A program made the translations under genes and the position numbers. Source: Epiperipatus broadwayi (Eukaryota; Onychophora; Udeonychophora; Euonychophora; Peripatidae). Taken from it: a DNA stretch of 64,000 bases. The notes below the pieces were generated by a model. It worked only from the letters and a program-made list of their open reading frames with translations. It did not search any database and was not told the DNA's origin. The stretch is taken from assembly GCA_028023455.1 (NCBI GenBank), contig JAQFVV010000142.1, forward strand, positions 2,599,740 to 2,663,739. Reading direction: 5' to 3'. Below, one piece after another: positions 36,480 to 47,859 of this stretch. Position 1 is the first letter of the stretch. Every line of letters begins with the position of its first letter.

Positions 36480-37200
36480 ATATGTTGCCTTATCAGGCAA
36501 TTGAGGAAAAAACCATGTTGTTTCTTGATCTTAAACTTAGAGGTAAGAAGCCAATAAACTCACCATGCTGGCTAATGCATGTTGGTGAGCAGCCCATCCA
36601 TGTTTATATACTATATGAATAATCATATCATAATAATAGTGAGATATTTAACATTATTTTACTTGTGCATTAATATAAATGCGTTTTGTAAGACAAGAAT
36701 TTTAAAATCCCTTAAAAGCATTTTCAAAGCATCACACTTTTTTATAAAACAATTAGAATAATAATAATATATTAACATATTAAATGTACTGAAGGAAATA
36801 ATTTAGATTTACATGAAAATGCCTCAAATTGAATACTAACTGAATTTATAGTTTATCACCAAGTCTGCACTATTGATAAGCTATAACATTTTTATTTTTT
36901 CATTTTCTATCACCCTGCTTGCTTCAAAAAATGTGACAATAAATATTTTCATAATCCAAACATGGACAATATTTTAGGATCATTTTAGCCTGAGTGATAA
37001 TGATACACAGGGTGTTTAATTTGATTAATGTTTGCCTTTGATTCTTTATAGTAAACAACATGTGGAAAAGATTGGGTTTTTGCATTTAATCGTGTATACA
37101 ATTTGTGAGGGTATTACATATGTCCACATCGTTTTGCAATAGTTTTATAGAAAGCAATTTAAGGATTGAAATGTAAAACCAAGGCAATAAAAACAAAAGA
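36480..37200. other. AT-rich non-coding stretch
   Basis: Nothing recognised. Confidence 0.5.
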
Positions 37201-37204
37201 AAAT

Positions 37205-37945
37205 TAATTAAATCATATAGATTTTATAGATGATGTTGTTTTTAAAAATAATGTTTCAGATTGTCAGGAAATGTTACAAACATTATCAAATAAAAATAAA
37301 AAATAAGATTGAAGATAATTGCTAAAAAAACTTAAAATAATGTTCAATGGATATTCTCAAAAAAAAAAAAAAAAAAAAGATTGATAATCATAAATTTAAA
37401 AAAAGTAAATAACATCAAATATTTAATATAGATGGGAACATAATGGATAAAATTAATCATAAAACTGAACTTCGAATAAAGCCCTTTAAGTAAAAATAGC
37501 AATATTAAAAAGAAAATATGCCTATTTGTTTAAAAAAGATTTTTAATAGATGTGTTTACTTACTCTTACATATATTGAGACATGAATACTTCAAAGAAGT
37601 TTAATGTAGAGACTTTGGATTACTCAATAAAGTATAGAGGGATATGTTAGGAATAATAAAAATGAAATACTTGAATGAGAGAACAAACCAGAATAATTAA
37701 CATCATTGAAAGAATTAAGAGGGTAAAATAAAGTTGGAATGGAAATACTGCTAGAGTAGGTGATAATAGATGGACAGTAAAAATCTTAAATTATATTTTA
37801 AAAAATTATAAAAGTGCTGTAAGATGGATGAATGAAATAAAAAAAATTTGTTACTATGATGCAGAGAATAAAGAATGGATTACAAAAAGTTGAATTAAAT
37901 AGCTTTATACTGCAGATGATAATGATTGTTGAAAATTATATATAT
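37205..37945 (+). pseudogene. Decayed RTE-like LINE, C-terminal half
   Basis: Plus-strand broken frames begin at the 'HIDFIDDVVF' block (normally LRFADDIVL, 37214), where both aspartates remain. Then come 'CQEMLQTLSNKNKK', 'KIMFNGYSQKK', 'NIMDKINHKTELRI', the 'NRCVYLLL' block and, near 37765, 'DNRWTVKILNYILKNYK', which aligns with the C-terminal region of the copy at 5405-6515. An A-run at 37360-37378 expands a lysine stretch. A GATGAT-type end lies near 37925. Heavily mutated. Confidence 0.8.
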
Positions 37946-37949
37946 ATTA

Positions 37950-38980
37950 TAATTGAGAGGATCTTTAGGAATTAGGAAAGTTAAAAAAGTATAAATATTA
38001 ACCCTTCATTGAGCACTTTCTTTTGAGATTATCATCAAATCTTATTTAATCCTTCTATAAGTACTTGAAACACAGGTTATACTTTCTGAATATCACCACT
38101 TTAGTATCAATCAGTCTTAAGAACAGTGTATATTAGTAGTTTTATTTTGACACTCGTGGAAATACCCAGAGTTTCAGTGTACCATATTCCCTTATCAAAG
38201 AGCTACAAATATATGTAACTAAATAAGTATTGATTTCAACTTTATAATCTCTTTTATTTCACCATCAACATTCCAAGCAGGGCTTATTTCAGAGAATGGA
38301 CTCATACACAATTCAAATGATGGTATGGTGATGTGAATAAAAATAATAATTTGTAGATTGATAAATAGATAAATAATAAAAATAATGAACTATTATATAT
38401 TTTTATTATCTTAATAATAAACTTAGCAATAAGAAATAAAAAGAAATATAATATATACAACAATAAATTAATCACTAGAGTAATATTACTTTTCCATGTA
38501 ATGCATAAATATATGATAGATAAATAAATAAATATAAATATATCTAATAAAAAACAGTATCAATTAGTGATTGTTTTTGATATTAAAAAAAAATTCATAT
38601 ACCATAATACCCAATATATGAATAAATCTTAAGTACAATGATATCACTCAATTAATACCCCTATTATTTGTAGTATATAATTCTGAACTACATAAATTAT
38701 TATTATTATTAATACAGATGCACATTATTCATTTAAATTCTATAAATTTTGTGATAAAAATGTAAGATTGCATGAACCTGTACATCCAACAATGTCATTG
38801 ACTTTAAAAGTTTTCTTCAACACCATGGTATTTTTTAGATCATTAAACATCACATAATCACCATTCTTTATGCAATAGGATTATGGTGAGTGTGGTGATT
38901 AAAGAACCAAAGACACCAAAAAGTATACAATTATACAAGCTAATAACTTATCTTGAAAACATTATTGTGTTTTCATTTTG
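37950..38980. other. AT-rich non-coding stretch
   Basis: Short (AAT)n/(ATA)n runs. Nothing else is recognised. Confidence 0.55.
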
Positions 38981-38989
38981 AAATCAAAG

Positions 38990-39240
38990 CTTTGTAGTTT
39001 GCTTAAAAGTAAAAGGTGGCTGCTGGGGTTTGCATTAGATCCTAAAATCTAGGTGAAGTGCTTCCAGATCCAAGACTCCTCACTGATGAAAGGTACTAGC
39101 TAGAAACTAGTCTGGGGATATTGGATGAGTAGGCACTAGATAGAGATTTTATGCACACACTTTTCTGCATCCATTGATTATTCTGGCTTGCATTGCATGG
39201 CACTACTGTATGAAGAGTTTTGCCTTTATGTATTTTTTTA
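38990..39240. other. G+C-richer block, unidentified, possibly a transposon relic
   Basis: Composition departs from the flanks. It contains 'actcctcactgatgaaagg' followed by 'gaaactagtctggggatat'. The CTGATGA...GAAAC wording recalls sequence found at the ends of Penelope-like elements, but the helix between the two blocks does not pair. There is no coding frame. It may be an exon or an element end. Confidence 0.25.
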
Positions 39241-39961
39241 GTTATGCAATGTTTTTTTGTATAGATGTTTGGAGTATTTTATAAAAAAAGCTTTAAGTGC
39301 ATTCCATGGGAGTGTAATCTTTAAATAGATACCTTTATTAAATTTTACAACTGCCAAAAGTCACAATAGATTAAAATAATCGAAAATTGAATAGTTAAAA
39401 TAATTTAGAATACTTGTGAAGATAATGTTCTTTGATATATTTACCATATTTATATCCTTAGACAACAGAGTAATTTTGTACATATTTTATTTTGTAATTC
39501 CAAATGCTAAGAAATGTTAATTCTTGGAATAGCATAGGACTGAATACAAAATAGAATAATTTTAAAGTGGCACAAATCTTTTAATTATATTTTCTTTTTC
39601 TGGAGATGCAATGAAATGAGTGTTTGGATAATTCTTAAATATTTATTTCAGGTTGTGAGATAAACTCAACAAGAAGACAGATTTTATATTTAACACATTG
39701 GTGTTAATTACGGTTCCCAACATTTGAAATTATCTTTCTTTTCTTTTTAGTTTTTGTAACCAGCATTTATTTATTTTTTATATCACATGCTATCCGTCTG
39801 TACAACACAAATTAAAACAATGCGCTCTTTATAATTTAGTAATTATTAGCTGATGGTAAAAATTATATACACCTTGGTTTAATTAACATTAAGATTTATT
39901 ACCATTTTACGAATTATAATAATAACATTACAATTGTGTTATTATTTTTTTATAATTAAAG

Positions 39962-40147
39962 ATTAATTTTAATCTTTCTTACAAAAAGATTTATAAACAT
40001 ATTTGTTTGAATCAATTGAAACAAAACATTAAACAAATTCAAAATGGCGTATTAATTAATTTTAATCTTTCTTACAAAAAGATTTATAAACATATTTGTT
40101 TGAATCAATTGAAACAAAACATTAAACAAATTCAAAATGGCGTAACA
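39962..40147. repeat. Perfect tandem duplication, 93 bp unit
   Basis: The unit beginning ATTAATTTTAATCTTTC at 39962 repeats at 40055 with no visible difference, through 'aaattcaaaatggcgta'. The lack of divergence suggests a very recent duplication, or an assembly artefact. Confidence 0.95.
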
Positions 40148-40218
40148 TAGAAATAATAAACTTCATCAAGATATCTACAATTAAATTAAACTGGTATAAT
40201 TTGCAATAAGTTTTAAAT

Positions 40219-40726
40219 TAATACACTGTACAGGTTTACAAACACTTGCACATATATAATGTAATATATACAAGATTCGAACTCAGACTATCACCCGACC
40301 CTTAGCTCTCCATGCCATATGCTGAGCCACCTGATCATACACATATTGAAAAAGATAAATAATCACCAATATGTGTATTTCATGCTAAACCAGGAATCAC
40401 CAGTTGGTCCAGATTACCCTCCACACATATATACAATCAGTGCTCAGCTTTATATTAAGATAGCCAATTTTCATACTGACACCTGTCCATTACAGTATCT
40501 TAATATAAAGCTGAGCACTGATTGTATATATGCGTGAAGATAGTAATCTGGACTAACTGGTGATTGCTGCTTTAGCATGCAATATGGATATTGGTGATTG
40601 TTTATCTTTTCAACATGTGGATTATCAGGTGGGTCAGCAATATGAGATGGCATGGAGACCTGAGGGTCATGTGAAAGTCTGAGTTCGAATCCCATATTAG
40701 GGTCGTCTGAGTTCGAATCCGTATAT
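40219..40726. mobile_element. Inverted-dimer element of the fold-back family with 14 bp target duplication
   Basis: The forward arm (about 40240-40497) and reverse arm (40495-40726) meet at a short centre and are inverted complements. The outer ends carry, facing inwards on the opposite strand, GAGTTCGAATCC, a near-perfect pol III B box. At the right end this appears twice (about 40680 and 40710). A tRNA-like 'gtgggtcagcaatatgagat' lies 40-60 bp before the B box. A perfect 14 bp direct repeat AATAAGTTTTAAAT flanks the unit at 40205-40218 and 40727-40740, pointing to insertion as one piece by a LINE-type mechanism. Confidence 0.85.
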
Positions 40727-40744
40727 AATAAGTTTTAAATAAAA

Positions 40745-41910
40745 GGATAAGCATTCTAAATCCTTTTGATTTTGTCTCTGCTTTCTACATAATGAAGATA
40801 ACAATATAGAACATTAATATTATAATGAAGATAATTAGAAAATTGATTGCTAATCTCTGCATATAGTTCTAAAGCTCTTTATGTTTACAATCTAACATAC
40901 AATATATTCCCAGTTATAACGAGAATTATTATCGCCATCTTATATTGTGTAACAAGAATAAAAAATATGTAAACTTTCACCACTTGATCATTGGCAAGCA
41001 TAATTAGTATTGTCTTCTTATTATTCCTCTATGAAGTACTGCTTGAGAGCCTTCACTCTGAAGTAGGCTATTTAAATGTTGTTTTATTTTTATACACATC
41101 CACATAATTATTACAGTCCTTGTATAATAGTATATAATCCCAGCAATGATATACTTTCCCTTTACTATATTTATTAAAGCTCTTCTATGATCAGAATTCA
41201 TTTATAAAATATAAAATGAATCTAAATTTGTTTTTCCAGTACTTGTAAGAATAGCAATTGATTAGAAGTTCATCCTAATTAATATTTGTTATTTTTATAA
41301 AAACTAGAAAAGTAAATATAAATGAATTCACTTTACCTTTGCTAGATAAATTATGACTTTACAGCACAGGGAAAATTTATTGCTCCTACGTACATTTATG
41401 AAGTTAAGGGATGTATATACTATTGGAATTCTTTACAAGTTAGACATTTTTTCAACAAATTTGTCTACTCATCAATATAATCCAGTAATCTAGATAAAAA
41501 ATGAACTCCGAGATGTAGATTAATCATTGATATTTTGTAGAAATTAAATTTTACATTAATAATCTTAATAAAGCCTTGATCAAACTGGCTGCCAATTTCA
41601 GATCACAATGTGGATAAAAATTCTAATAAGTTTAACGATACTTTAAGCAAACAACAGCTATTAAATATGTATTGCTCAGAATATATAATAATATTTATAA
41701 ACTATTTATTCACTCATTTTAGAGTCATTTTTTTAAGTTTGCAAATAATGCCCTTTCATATCAACTTAATTTTGTCAATTAAATAAAATTATTTTCATCA
41801 ATCTAATTTTTGATTTATGCAAACACTAACGTATATATATAAATCAACTTGTAATAATATATATTTATGTTTTTATAAATTAATTACATTATTTTATAAA
41901 GCGCAGTCGA
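40745..41910. other. AT-rich non-coding stretch
   Basis: Nothing recognised. Confidence 0.55.
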
Positions 41911-41916
41911 TATTGA

Positions 41917-42174
41917 AATTAAATTGAGAGTGCAAATTTCTCAAGCGCTTATGACTACCAACAGCCAATCAAATCTTAAGCACTGGGACAGAGAATTTAA
42001 CAAGAAAAGAGCAGTTCCACTCTCTTCTTTACTGGCTTGGATATATAGAAAGACAAGTAAAGAAGAGAGTGGAACCGCTCTTTTCTTGTTAAATTCTCTG
42101 TCCCAGTGCTTAAGATTTGATTAGCTGTTGGTAATCATAAGCGCTTGAGAAATTTGCACTCTCTCAATTTAATT
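41917..42174. repeat. Near-perfect palindrome, arms about 118 bp, loop 22 bp
   Basis: Left arm 41917-42033 and right arm 42056-42174 are inverted complements with three mismatches and one 2 bp indel; the spacer is 42034-42055. It is locally G+C-richer ('aagcactgggacagagaatt'). The near identity of the arms implies a young element or arm-to-arm conversion. A worn relative lies at 45150-45290, so this is a mobile fold-back family and not a unique hairpin. The open frame across it (41924-42124) is a by-product. Confidence 0.95.
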
Positions 42175-42179
42175 AATTA

Positions 42180-42535
42180 CAAAAAAATTAAACATATCTG
42201 ATTAATTTACAAACAAAAGATTGTGAGTTTAAGAGCAACACAAATTAAATTTATAGATTAGAATAATGTGAGAATGTAATTGAAAATTAAATAAAGTTTA
42301 AATTTTTTAAAAAAACATTTAACAATTAGTACTAGAAGATGGAAACAATCCAATATATAATTACTAATAATAAGGAATTATCAAAAAGAAGGCTTTATGA
42401 TTTCAAAAAATTTCTTCTAAAACATAAACATATGTCTGATTAAATACTATAATATGTAAAGCAATGATAAAATGAAAGCATAATATTCAGTCAGAAAAAT
42501 TGTTGTATTATAAAAGTATTTGCAAGAGAATACAT
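42180..42535. other. AT-rich non-coding stretch
   Basis: Nothing recognised. Confidence 0.5.
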
Positions 42536-42539
42536 TACT

Positions 42540-42680
42540 CTGTGTGATTTAGTGCATTGGTAGAGTGGTGGAATCTAGAACTCTGGATATATGGATTGTG
42601 TTTCCAACTCTGTCATTTCTGGTGCACTTACAAACTCTCAACCAAAATCATTCAATTATTATTATTATTTAATGAATACA
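42540..42680 (+). mobile_element. tRNA-headed SINE with (ATT)n tail
   Basis: The head at 42545-42622 has an A-box-like TAGTGCATTGGTAGAG and a B-box-like 'gtgtttccaactc' at tRNA spacing. An ATT-repeat tail follows at 42655-42672. Confidence 0.55.
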
Positions 42681-42684
42681 TTAA

Positions 42685-43200
42685 AAGTAAATAGAAATAA
42701 AAGCAAATATTATATTTTTTACTATAGCTTTATCATATTTGGAGATATTGTTTTTAGTTTGCTTTGCTTTTCATATTTACAAGAATAATATATGTTAACA
42801 AAATAAAAATATTTAAACCTTAAAAAGCTTAAAGTGGTATAATATTTAGTCAGAAGCAATGATTTATTTGGATTTTAAATTTACGATATAGCTTTAAAGA
42901 TGTGTTGAATAGATTATGATAAACTACTATTGATAATAATCAAATGTTATCCTTGATCATAGTTCTTTACCTGCCCTCAAGTAGAGAACTTATATATTTG
43001 AACTGAAGCAAAACAATGGGTACAAATAAAAATCGTATAGCTTTAAATCAAATGAAGTGATCGCTATGACTGCAATGTAATAATACAAAATACATAGAGA
43101 ATATACATTTATATTTTATCTATTTAATAATGATAATGATGATGATGATGATGATAATTATTACATCATTTGAGCCAGATATGGAAGTAAAAAATACTTG
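42685..43200. other. AT-rich non-coding stretch
   Basis: A (GAT)n run lies at about 43129-43156. Nothing else is recognised. Confidence 0.5.
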
Positions 43201-43205
43201 AGAAA

Positions 43206-43580
43206 AATATGTTGTTAGTGGCATAATAATTAACTCATCCATCTTCTATACACACAGTTAGAGTTCAAATCCAGGTCATGTTATCACTGGAAATTTTTTA
43301 AGATTTCTTAAGTCTATTTGCATCTGAATAAAATTCTAAATGCATTTGGTTTTCCAGATAAATTATCAAAGCTAGCTCATGAGTATTCAGTTATTATTAA
43401 TTCCAAGTTAATCTGAGATGATCAGATGAGGGATAATGTTTTGACTAACACCAACAAACGGATTGCAATATGATGCAGCACATGTGAAAGAGATGATTTA
43501 CTCTTGAAACACACAGTTTATGCCTTATTATTTTTCTTTTAGCTTTATCTTTATAATTTTTTAATTATTATTATTACAAT
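43206..43580 (+). mobile_element. tRNA-headed SINE, possibly with (ATT)n tail
   Basis: The head has TTAGTGGCATAATAA (A-box region, 43214) and the B box AGAGTTCAAATCC (43260), a good match. The body has 'caaagctagctcatgagtat', and an ATT-rich run closes near 43575. Total length is longer than other copies, so another insertion may be included. Confidence 0.55.
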
Positions 43581-43584
43581 TTTT

Positions 43585-44620
43585 TACATAAATATTATTA
43601 AGTTAAAATATGAGAGATTTTTTAAATATTTTGTGCTAATTCATGTTTTAGAATAAAGATGTGTATTATAGTTTAAAATTGCAATGATGATACTATATGA
43701 AGAGGTATTGCTTTGTATAGATTTTTTCAGTTTTCTTTTTTCACTCATTTTATTGTTTTTAATTAAAATAGTTAGGTTCTGGAATCGCATTAAAAAAATT
43801 GTAAAGTTCATGAAAGTAAATTGTTTATTTATGTAATTAATCATCTAATTTGACAATATTGGTATTGAATTTTTAGTAATAAATCATTTTAAAAGTTGCA
43901 ACAGAGATCAAATTTAAAAATAGATACATGTTATTTCATGCATAATAGATTAGATTACTGAAGAGAACAAAAGGAATGTAGTGTTTGTTTGTTTGCTTGT
44001 TTTTAGTTAAGGATATTTATCTTGTGACCTAATGTTAACTAACTGGTAAAGAATTATATAAAATTCAGTTGATTACTATTAAATATATACATAGAGAAAT
44101 GAGTTGGAACTGATTTTCTAGTGAGCATGTTATAGTAAAATCTACTGCAACATTTTTTTACATATGGATAGACTACCATTATTCTGAGTTATACAAATTC
44201 TCTTTTATATTTTATGCACACGATATGATGTCACAAATATATATCCAAATACTATAATTTCTTTAGCACATAAATCAGCAATAAAATTGAATAGTTATTA
44301 AAAAAATAAGTCAACGGATCTTTTTCCCATATGTCATCTGAATATTGTATGCAATTCATAATAAATAATATAGAAAAATATTATAATAGCTTTTAGTATA
44401 AAGGTTACTCACTATTATACCAGTCTAGATTAAAAGAAAAATAACAGACTATAAAAATGGTAATAAATTTTCTAAAGAATATGTGATATGTAAATGATTT
44501 GAAAGTGTGAATGGTATCCCATAGCAAAAAAAAATTGCTATTCTGCATTAAAAGTTAATTTTCAATAATAATAAAAAAAATAAAATAGAAAAAAATAAAG
44601 GGAACAGTTTTATTATTGTA
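43585..44620. other. AT-rich non-coding stretch
   Basis: Nothing recognised. Confidence 0.5.
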
Positions 44621-45149
44621 GCAGAGTGATTCTCAGCCTTTGTAAAATTGCTGAACACATTTCGCTTAATATTTTTCATGCAGAACACTAACATATAAAA
44701 ATTCAAAATTACAAAATAATAACTTAATGCTTTACAAAAGTGACTCATCAATAACATCAAATTATCAAAAGAAAATATAGAAAGTTTATGGAAAATTTAA
44801 ACTTTTAAAGTATGGGATATAGGAGAATAATAAGAAAGGATTTAAAACAAATTGTTGTAATTACATGAACATATTAGTTTTATAATATTTAAAGAATCAT
44901 TGAAAACATATTAAAAACTTTTAATAAACTAAAGAATAAATTTAATGTGAAATATATACTTGATATTTTTCCCAAATTTCTGAAATATTTGGACGAATGA
45001 ATGACAACACCACTCACATTTCCTGCTCTAAGTTTTCAAATCTTTCATATTTTTATATTGACTAATTCTGAAAAAATTACTTCTGTAAATCGTAAGATTT
45101 TGCATTGTTGATTTAGAAATAATACACAGTGAGCTAAATGTGAAAATAT

Positions 45150-45290
45150 TTGTAAGCTTTTCGCTCTTAAGTCAAAATGCTTCAGACTTACTTATATATA
45201 TAGAAATTTAAGTAAAGAAAAAGATGGAACCACCTTTTTCTTAGAAATTCTTTATCTTGTGTTGTGACTTGAGAGCTTCCTATACAGTCA
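45150..45290. repeat. Worn copy of the 41917-42174 palindrome family
   Basis: Shares 'taagtaaagaaaaagatgga' and 'ttgtgacttgagagctt' with the right arm of the palindrome, plus the inverted counterpart at its left end ('gctcttaagtcaaaatgctt'). The left arm is shortened. It lies inside the hAT relic, so it inserted later or was carried along. Confidence 0.65.
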
Positions 45291-45425
45291 TTATTACATC
45301 TGAATGGCTGTCATATAAGCATTCTAAAATGCACATAGGGGAAGATTTCAGCCTTTCACTTTAGTTGACTAATGTTGAAAAACCTAATTCACAAAGATTA
45401 AATGTAGAAAAGAACAATAAAACAT

Positions 45426-46290
45426 TTATGGCTTTATTTGACATAACAGGATATACTTTTTTGACAGAAATTTAAAATTCTTCAAAGTCATTTCTGGATA
45501 TTTTAAATGTAGTTCATTATTTGAAGAAAGCAATATTAATTGGTCTTGTTTCATTTTGAATCCAAAAATATCTGAACAAACAGAAGAAATAAATGGATTT
45601 CTTATCCAGTCATATTTTTTCATCTCTAATATTTGAACATATTTATTCAAATTTGTTTGCAATTCTGTTAAATGTTCTATTCTTAAAGATATCATTTCAT
45701 TATTTGCATCTTTACAGATGGGAACATTTCAAGATTTTTTCTGCAACTTATTTTCCCCACATTGAAAGTTTTTTTTCAAAAGTAGACATTATATCTGTCT
45801 CAGAATATTTTTACATTTTCCTTGAAGGCTTGTGTTGACTGTATTGATATAATTATATAGATCAGCAAAATATGCAACACTATTGTTCCACATATCATTT
45901 TTAGGTTAATGCAGTAGGCTTTTTGTTTTTCAATTTCAATGAAAGCCAATAATTCATTTTTAAGAAATAAAATGTACAGGTGATTTAATACTTTTTCTCA
46001 AGACAATACTTTTCCTTAAGACAACCATCTCACATTTGTATGAAGTTTTTGATGGTCTTGTTTTAATAAAATTTACTATTTTAACTACTACTTGGTTTAA
46101 CACATCATTTAGTTCTTTTGGAATTGTTTTTGTAACAAGTGGTTTATAATGCAAAAACAACAATTAAAAACTATATTCGGATTGATAACTTTCACTGGAG
46201 TTACAAATCCTTTACTTATTCCAATCATTGCAGTAGCTCTTGCATCATGTTTGTAAAACAAGTAATGATTTATATATAGACAGCAGTGCA
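45426..46290 (-). pseudogene. hAT transposase (ZBED5/GTF2IRD2-like), broken
   Basis: Read on the minus strand, broken frames give in order: DARATAMIGISKGFVTPVK (near 46245; usually 'TDGA.AM.G...GFV..VK'), 'HYKPLVTKTIPKELNDVLNQ', 'VKIVNFIKTRPSKTS', a short 'SPVHFIS', then AYFADLYNYINTVNTSLQG (near 45870) and finally 'YDWIRNPFISSV' plus 'LKYPEMTLKNFKFL' in an 89-codon open frame (45695-45426). These are the central catalytic-core landmarks and C-terminal dimerisation region of the hAT group from which the domesticated ZBED5 and GTF2IRD2 proteins derive. The N-terminal BED finger is not found, and several frameshifts and stops lie between the pieces. The element is dead; nothing suggests domestication. 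Confidence 0.8.
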
Positions 46291-46304
46291 ATGTAAATTT
46301 TAAA

Positions 46305-47800
46305 AACTGATAAGCTAATGTACAGAAAGATTGCAGATTGCAGTTGATAAAGCAATCACAAAATTTACTGGTCATAACACTATGTGAAAATATAAATACT
46401 TAAAACCAATAAAAAGAGATTTCACATGGTATGTGTATAGTGGTAGACACAATGGTTATGCATATACCACATGAAATTGTATGCAGGCAAAAAATCAAAT
46501 TCTGATTTTTGCCTATGTCTTGATACTTATGCTGTGGAATCAGTAGTTTTGCCACATCTTGCATCACATTATTTTCCAACTCTATAGCTAGCAAATGAGC
46601 TATATGCAAATATATTATACCTCTGTGGGACAATAAATATAACAAGATAGCATCACTGATGTGCATAAAGAATATAAGCATCACTGATCTACACAAAAAA
46701 TATAAAATGAAGACATGAAACTCATTTTATCAGTGATACAGACAGTAGCCTACAATTTCTAGTTTTAGATAGACAAAAAGCTAATTGCTATGATGTCAAA
46801 TGCATTTCCACCTTCTGGAAATGATTTGTTTGTATCTTTTATTAGGATGAATCTTTTTCTTATAGATGCCTTTGAGATTTGTTAACTTTCAGGGTACAAG
46901 ATAAAAATGAAGAATTCTTATGTGAATACTTTTGGAGATTCTGAAGCTATGGATTATCTCAGATAAAAAGTATTATATATGGTTTGACAGATAATTTTGT
47001 GAAAAATACAAAGAAATTATCAATGAAGATGTATTTTGAACTTAGTTAATGATAAATTAGAAATTATGAACAAACAATAAAGTAATAATTATGTCCATGT
47101 TGAAATTTCTTTTTTTTTTTCTTATTTTTTAAATGGTTATCACTAATTTGTCTTAGACTTATTGTTTTCTTTTTTATAGATAAGACAACATCCATATTTC
47201 TTCATTCTTATTGTTTTCCTTAGTTTTCTAGTTTCTATTAATGTAAATTTTTTTGTTCTAATATAATTAAAACTGAAGTTATTGTGAAAATTGTCTCTCA
47301 GGTCAATTTTTAAAAAAAAATTCAATATGGTGCCTGGAGAATCAACCAGTAAATAAACATTTATTAAATAGATCCCCCCCCCAGTTTTATTAAATATAAT
47401 TTAATAACAATACTTAACTATTTCTTTCTCCTTCATTTTTTTTTTATTTGTTTTAAATGTAAATCATCTTATTTAAATATCTTTCCCTAATATTTTAAAG
47501 TTTCTAATTTTTTTTTTTTAAGATCCACTGTTACAAATTTTTTTTTAAAATATATATTGTGTTAAATTTATTTCTAATGCTGTTTTCTATATATATATAA
47601 AATCAAAACCACCAATTAAGAAATAAAATTATTGTGATAAAACTTATTGCTAATATCAATTACGTTTACTAATCTACTGAACTGTGTGTGTGTGTATGTT
47701 TTTTAAATTTTATTTTCAAATGCCATAATTTAATATGGATAATACAGATTTCCAAAGCATAGGGAAAAAATGATTTGATTATATTCTATCTGCATACTAT
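46305..47800. other. AT-rich non-coding stretch
   Basis: A minus frame at 46696-46400 is open for 98 codons but shows no family motif. A C-run lies at 47374-47382. Nothing else is recognised. Confidence 0.45.
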
Positions 47801-47807
47801 AACATAC

Positions 47808-47850
47808 TAGTGGTGGGTCATGTGAAAGTCTGTGTTCATATACCCTATAT
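47808..47850 (-). repeat. Terminal fragment of the dispersed fold-back family
   Basis: 'ggtgggtcatgtgaaagtct' followed by 'gtgttcatatacccta' matches the B-box end of the reverse arm at 40650-40700. Only about 40 bp remain. Confidence 0.6.
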
Positions 47851-47859
47851 TAAAAAGTT

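Larger units (their letters stand above)
44622..46300 (-). mobile_element. hAT element of the ZBED5/GTF2IRD2-like group, decayed
   Basis: The left end at 44622 reads CAGAGTGATTCTCAGCCTTT, a hAT-type terminus (compare CAGNGGTTCTCAACCTTT), followed by the typical subterminal 'gctgaacac' and 'cagaacactaac'. The transposase relic lies on the minus strand to the right (45426-46290). No matching right terminus was found by eye between 46300 and 48500, so that end is lost or too diverged. A worn copy of the 41917 palindrome family sits inside at 45150-45290. Confidence 0.75.

Noticed and set aside
39085-39115. Hammerhead ribozyme
   Set aside because: The bases between CTGATGA and GAAAC do not form helix II.
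41924-42124. 66-codon open frame
   Set aside because: It runs through both arms of the palindrome; the open frame is a by-product of the inverted repeat.
46400-46696. 98-codon minus frame as the N-terminal half of the hAT transposase
   Set aside because: No BED finger or hAT landmark was found in it, and it is not in line with the recognised pieces downstream.
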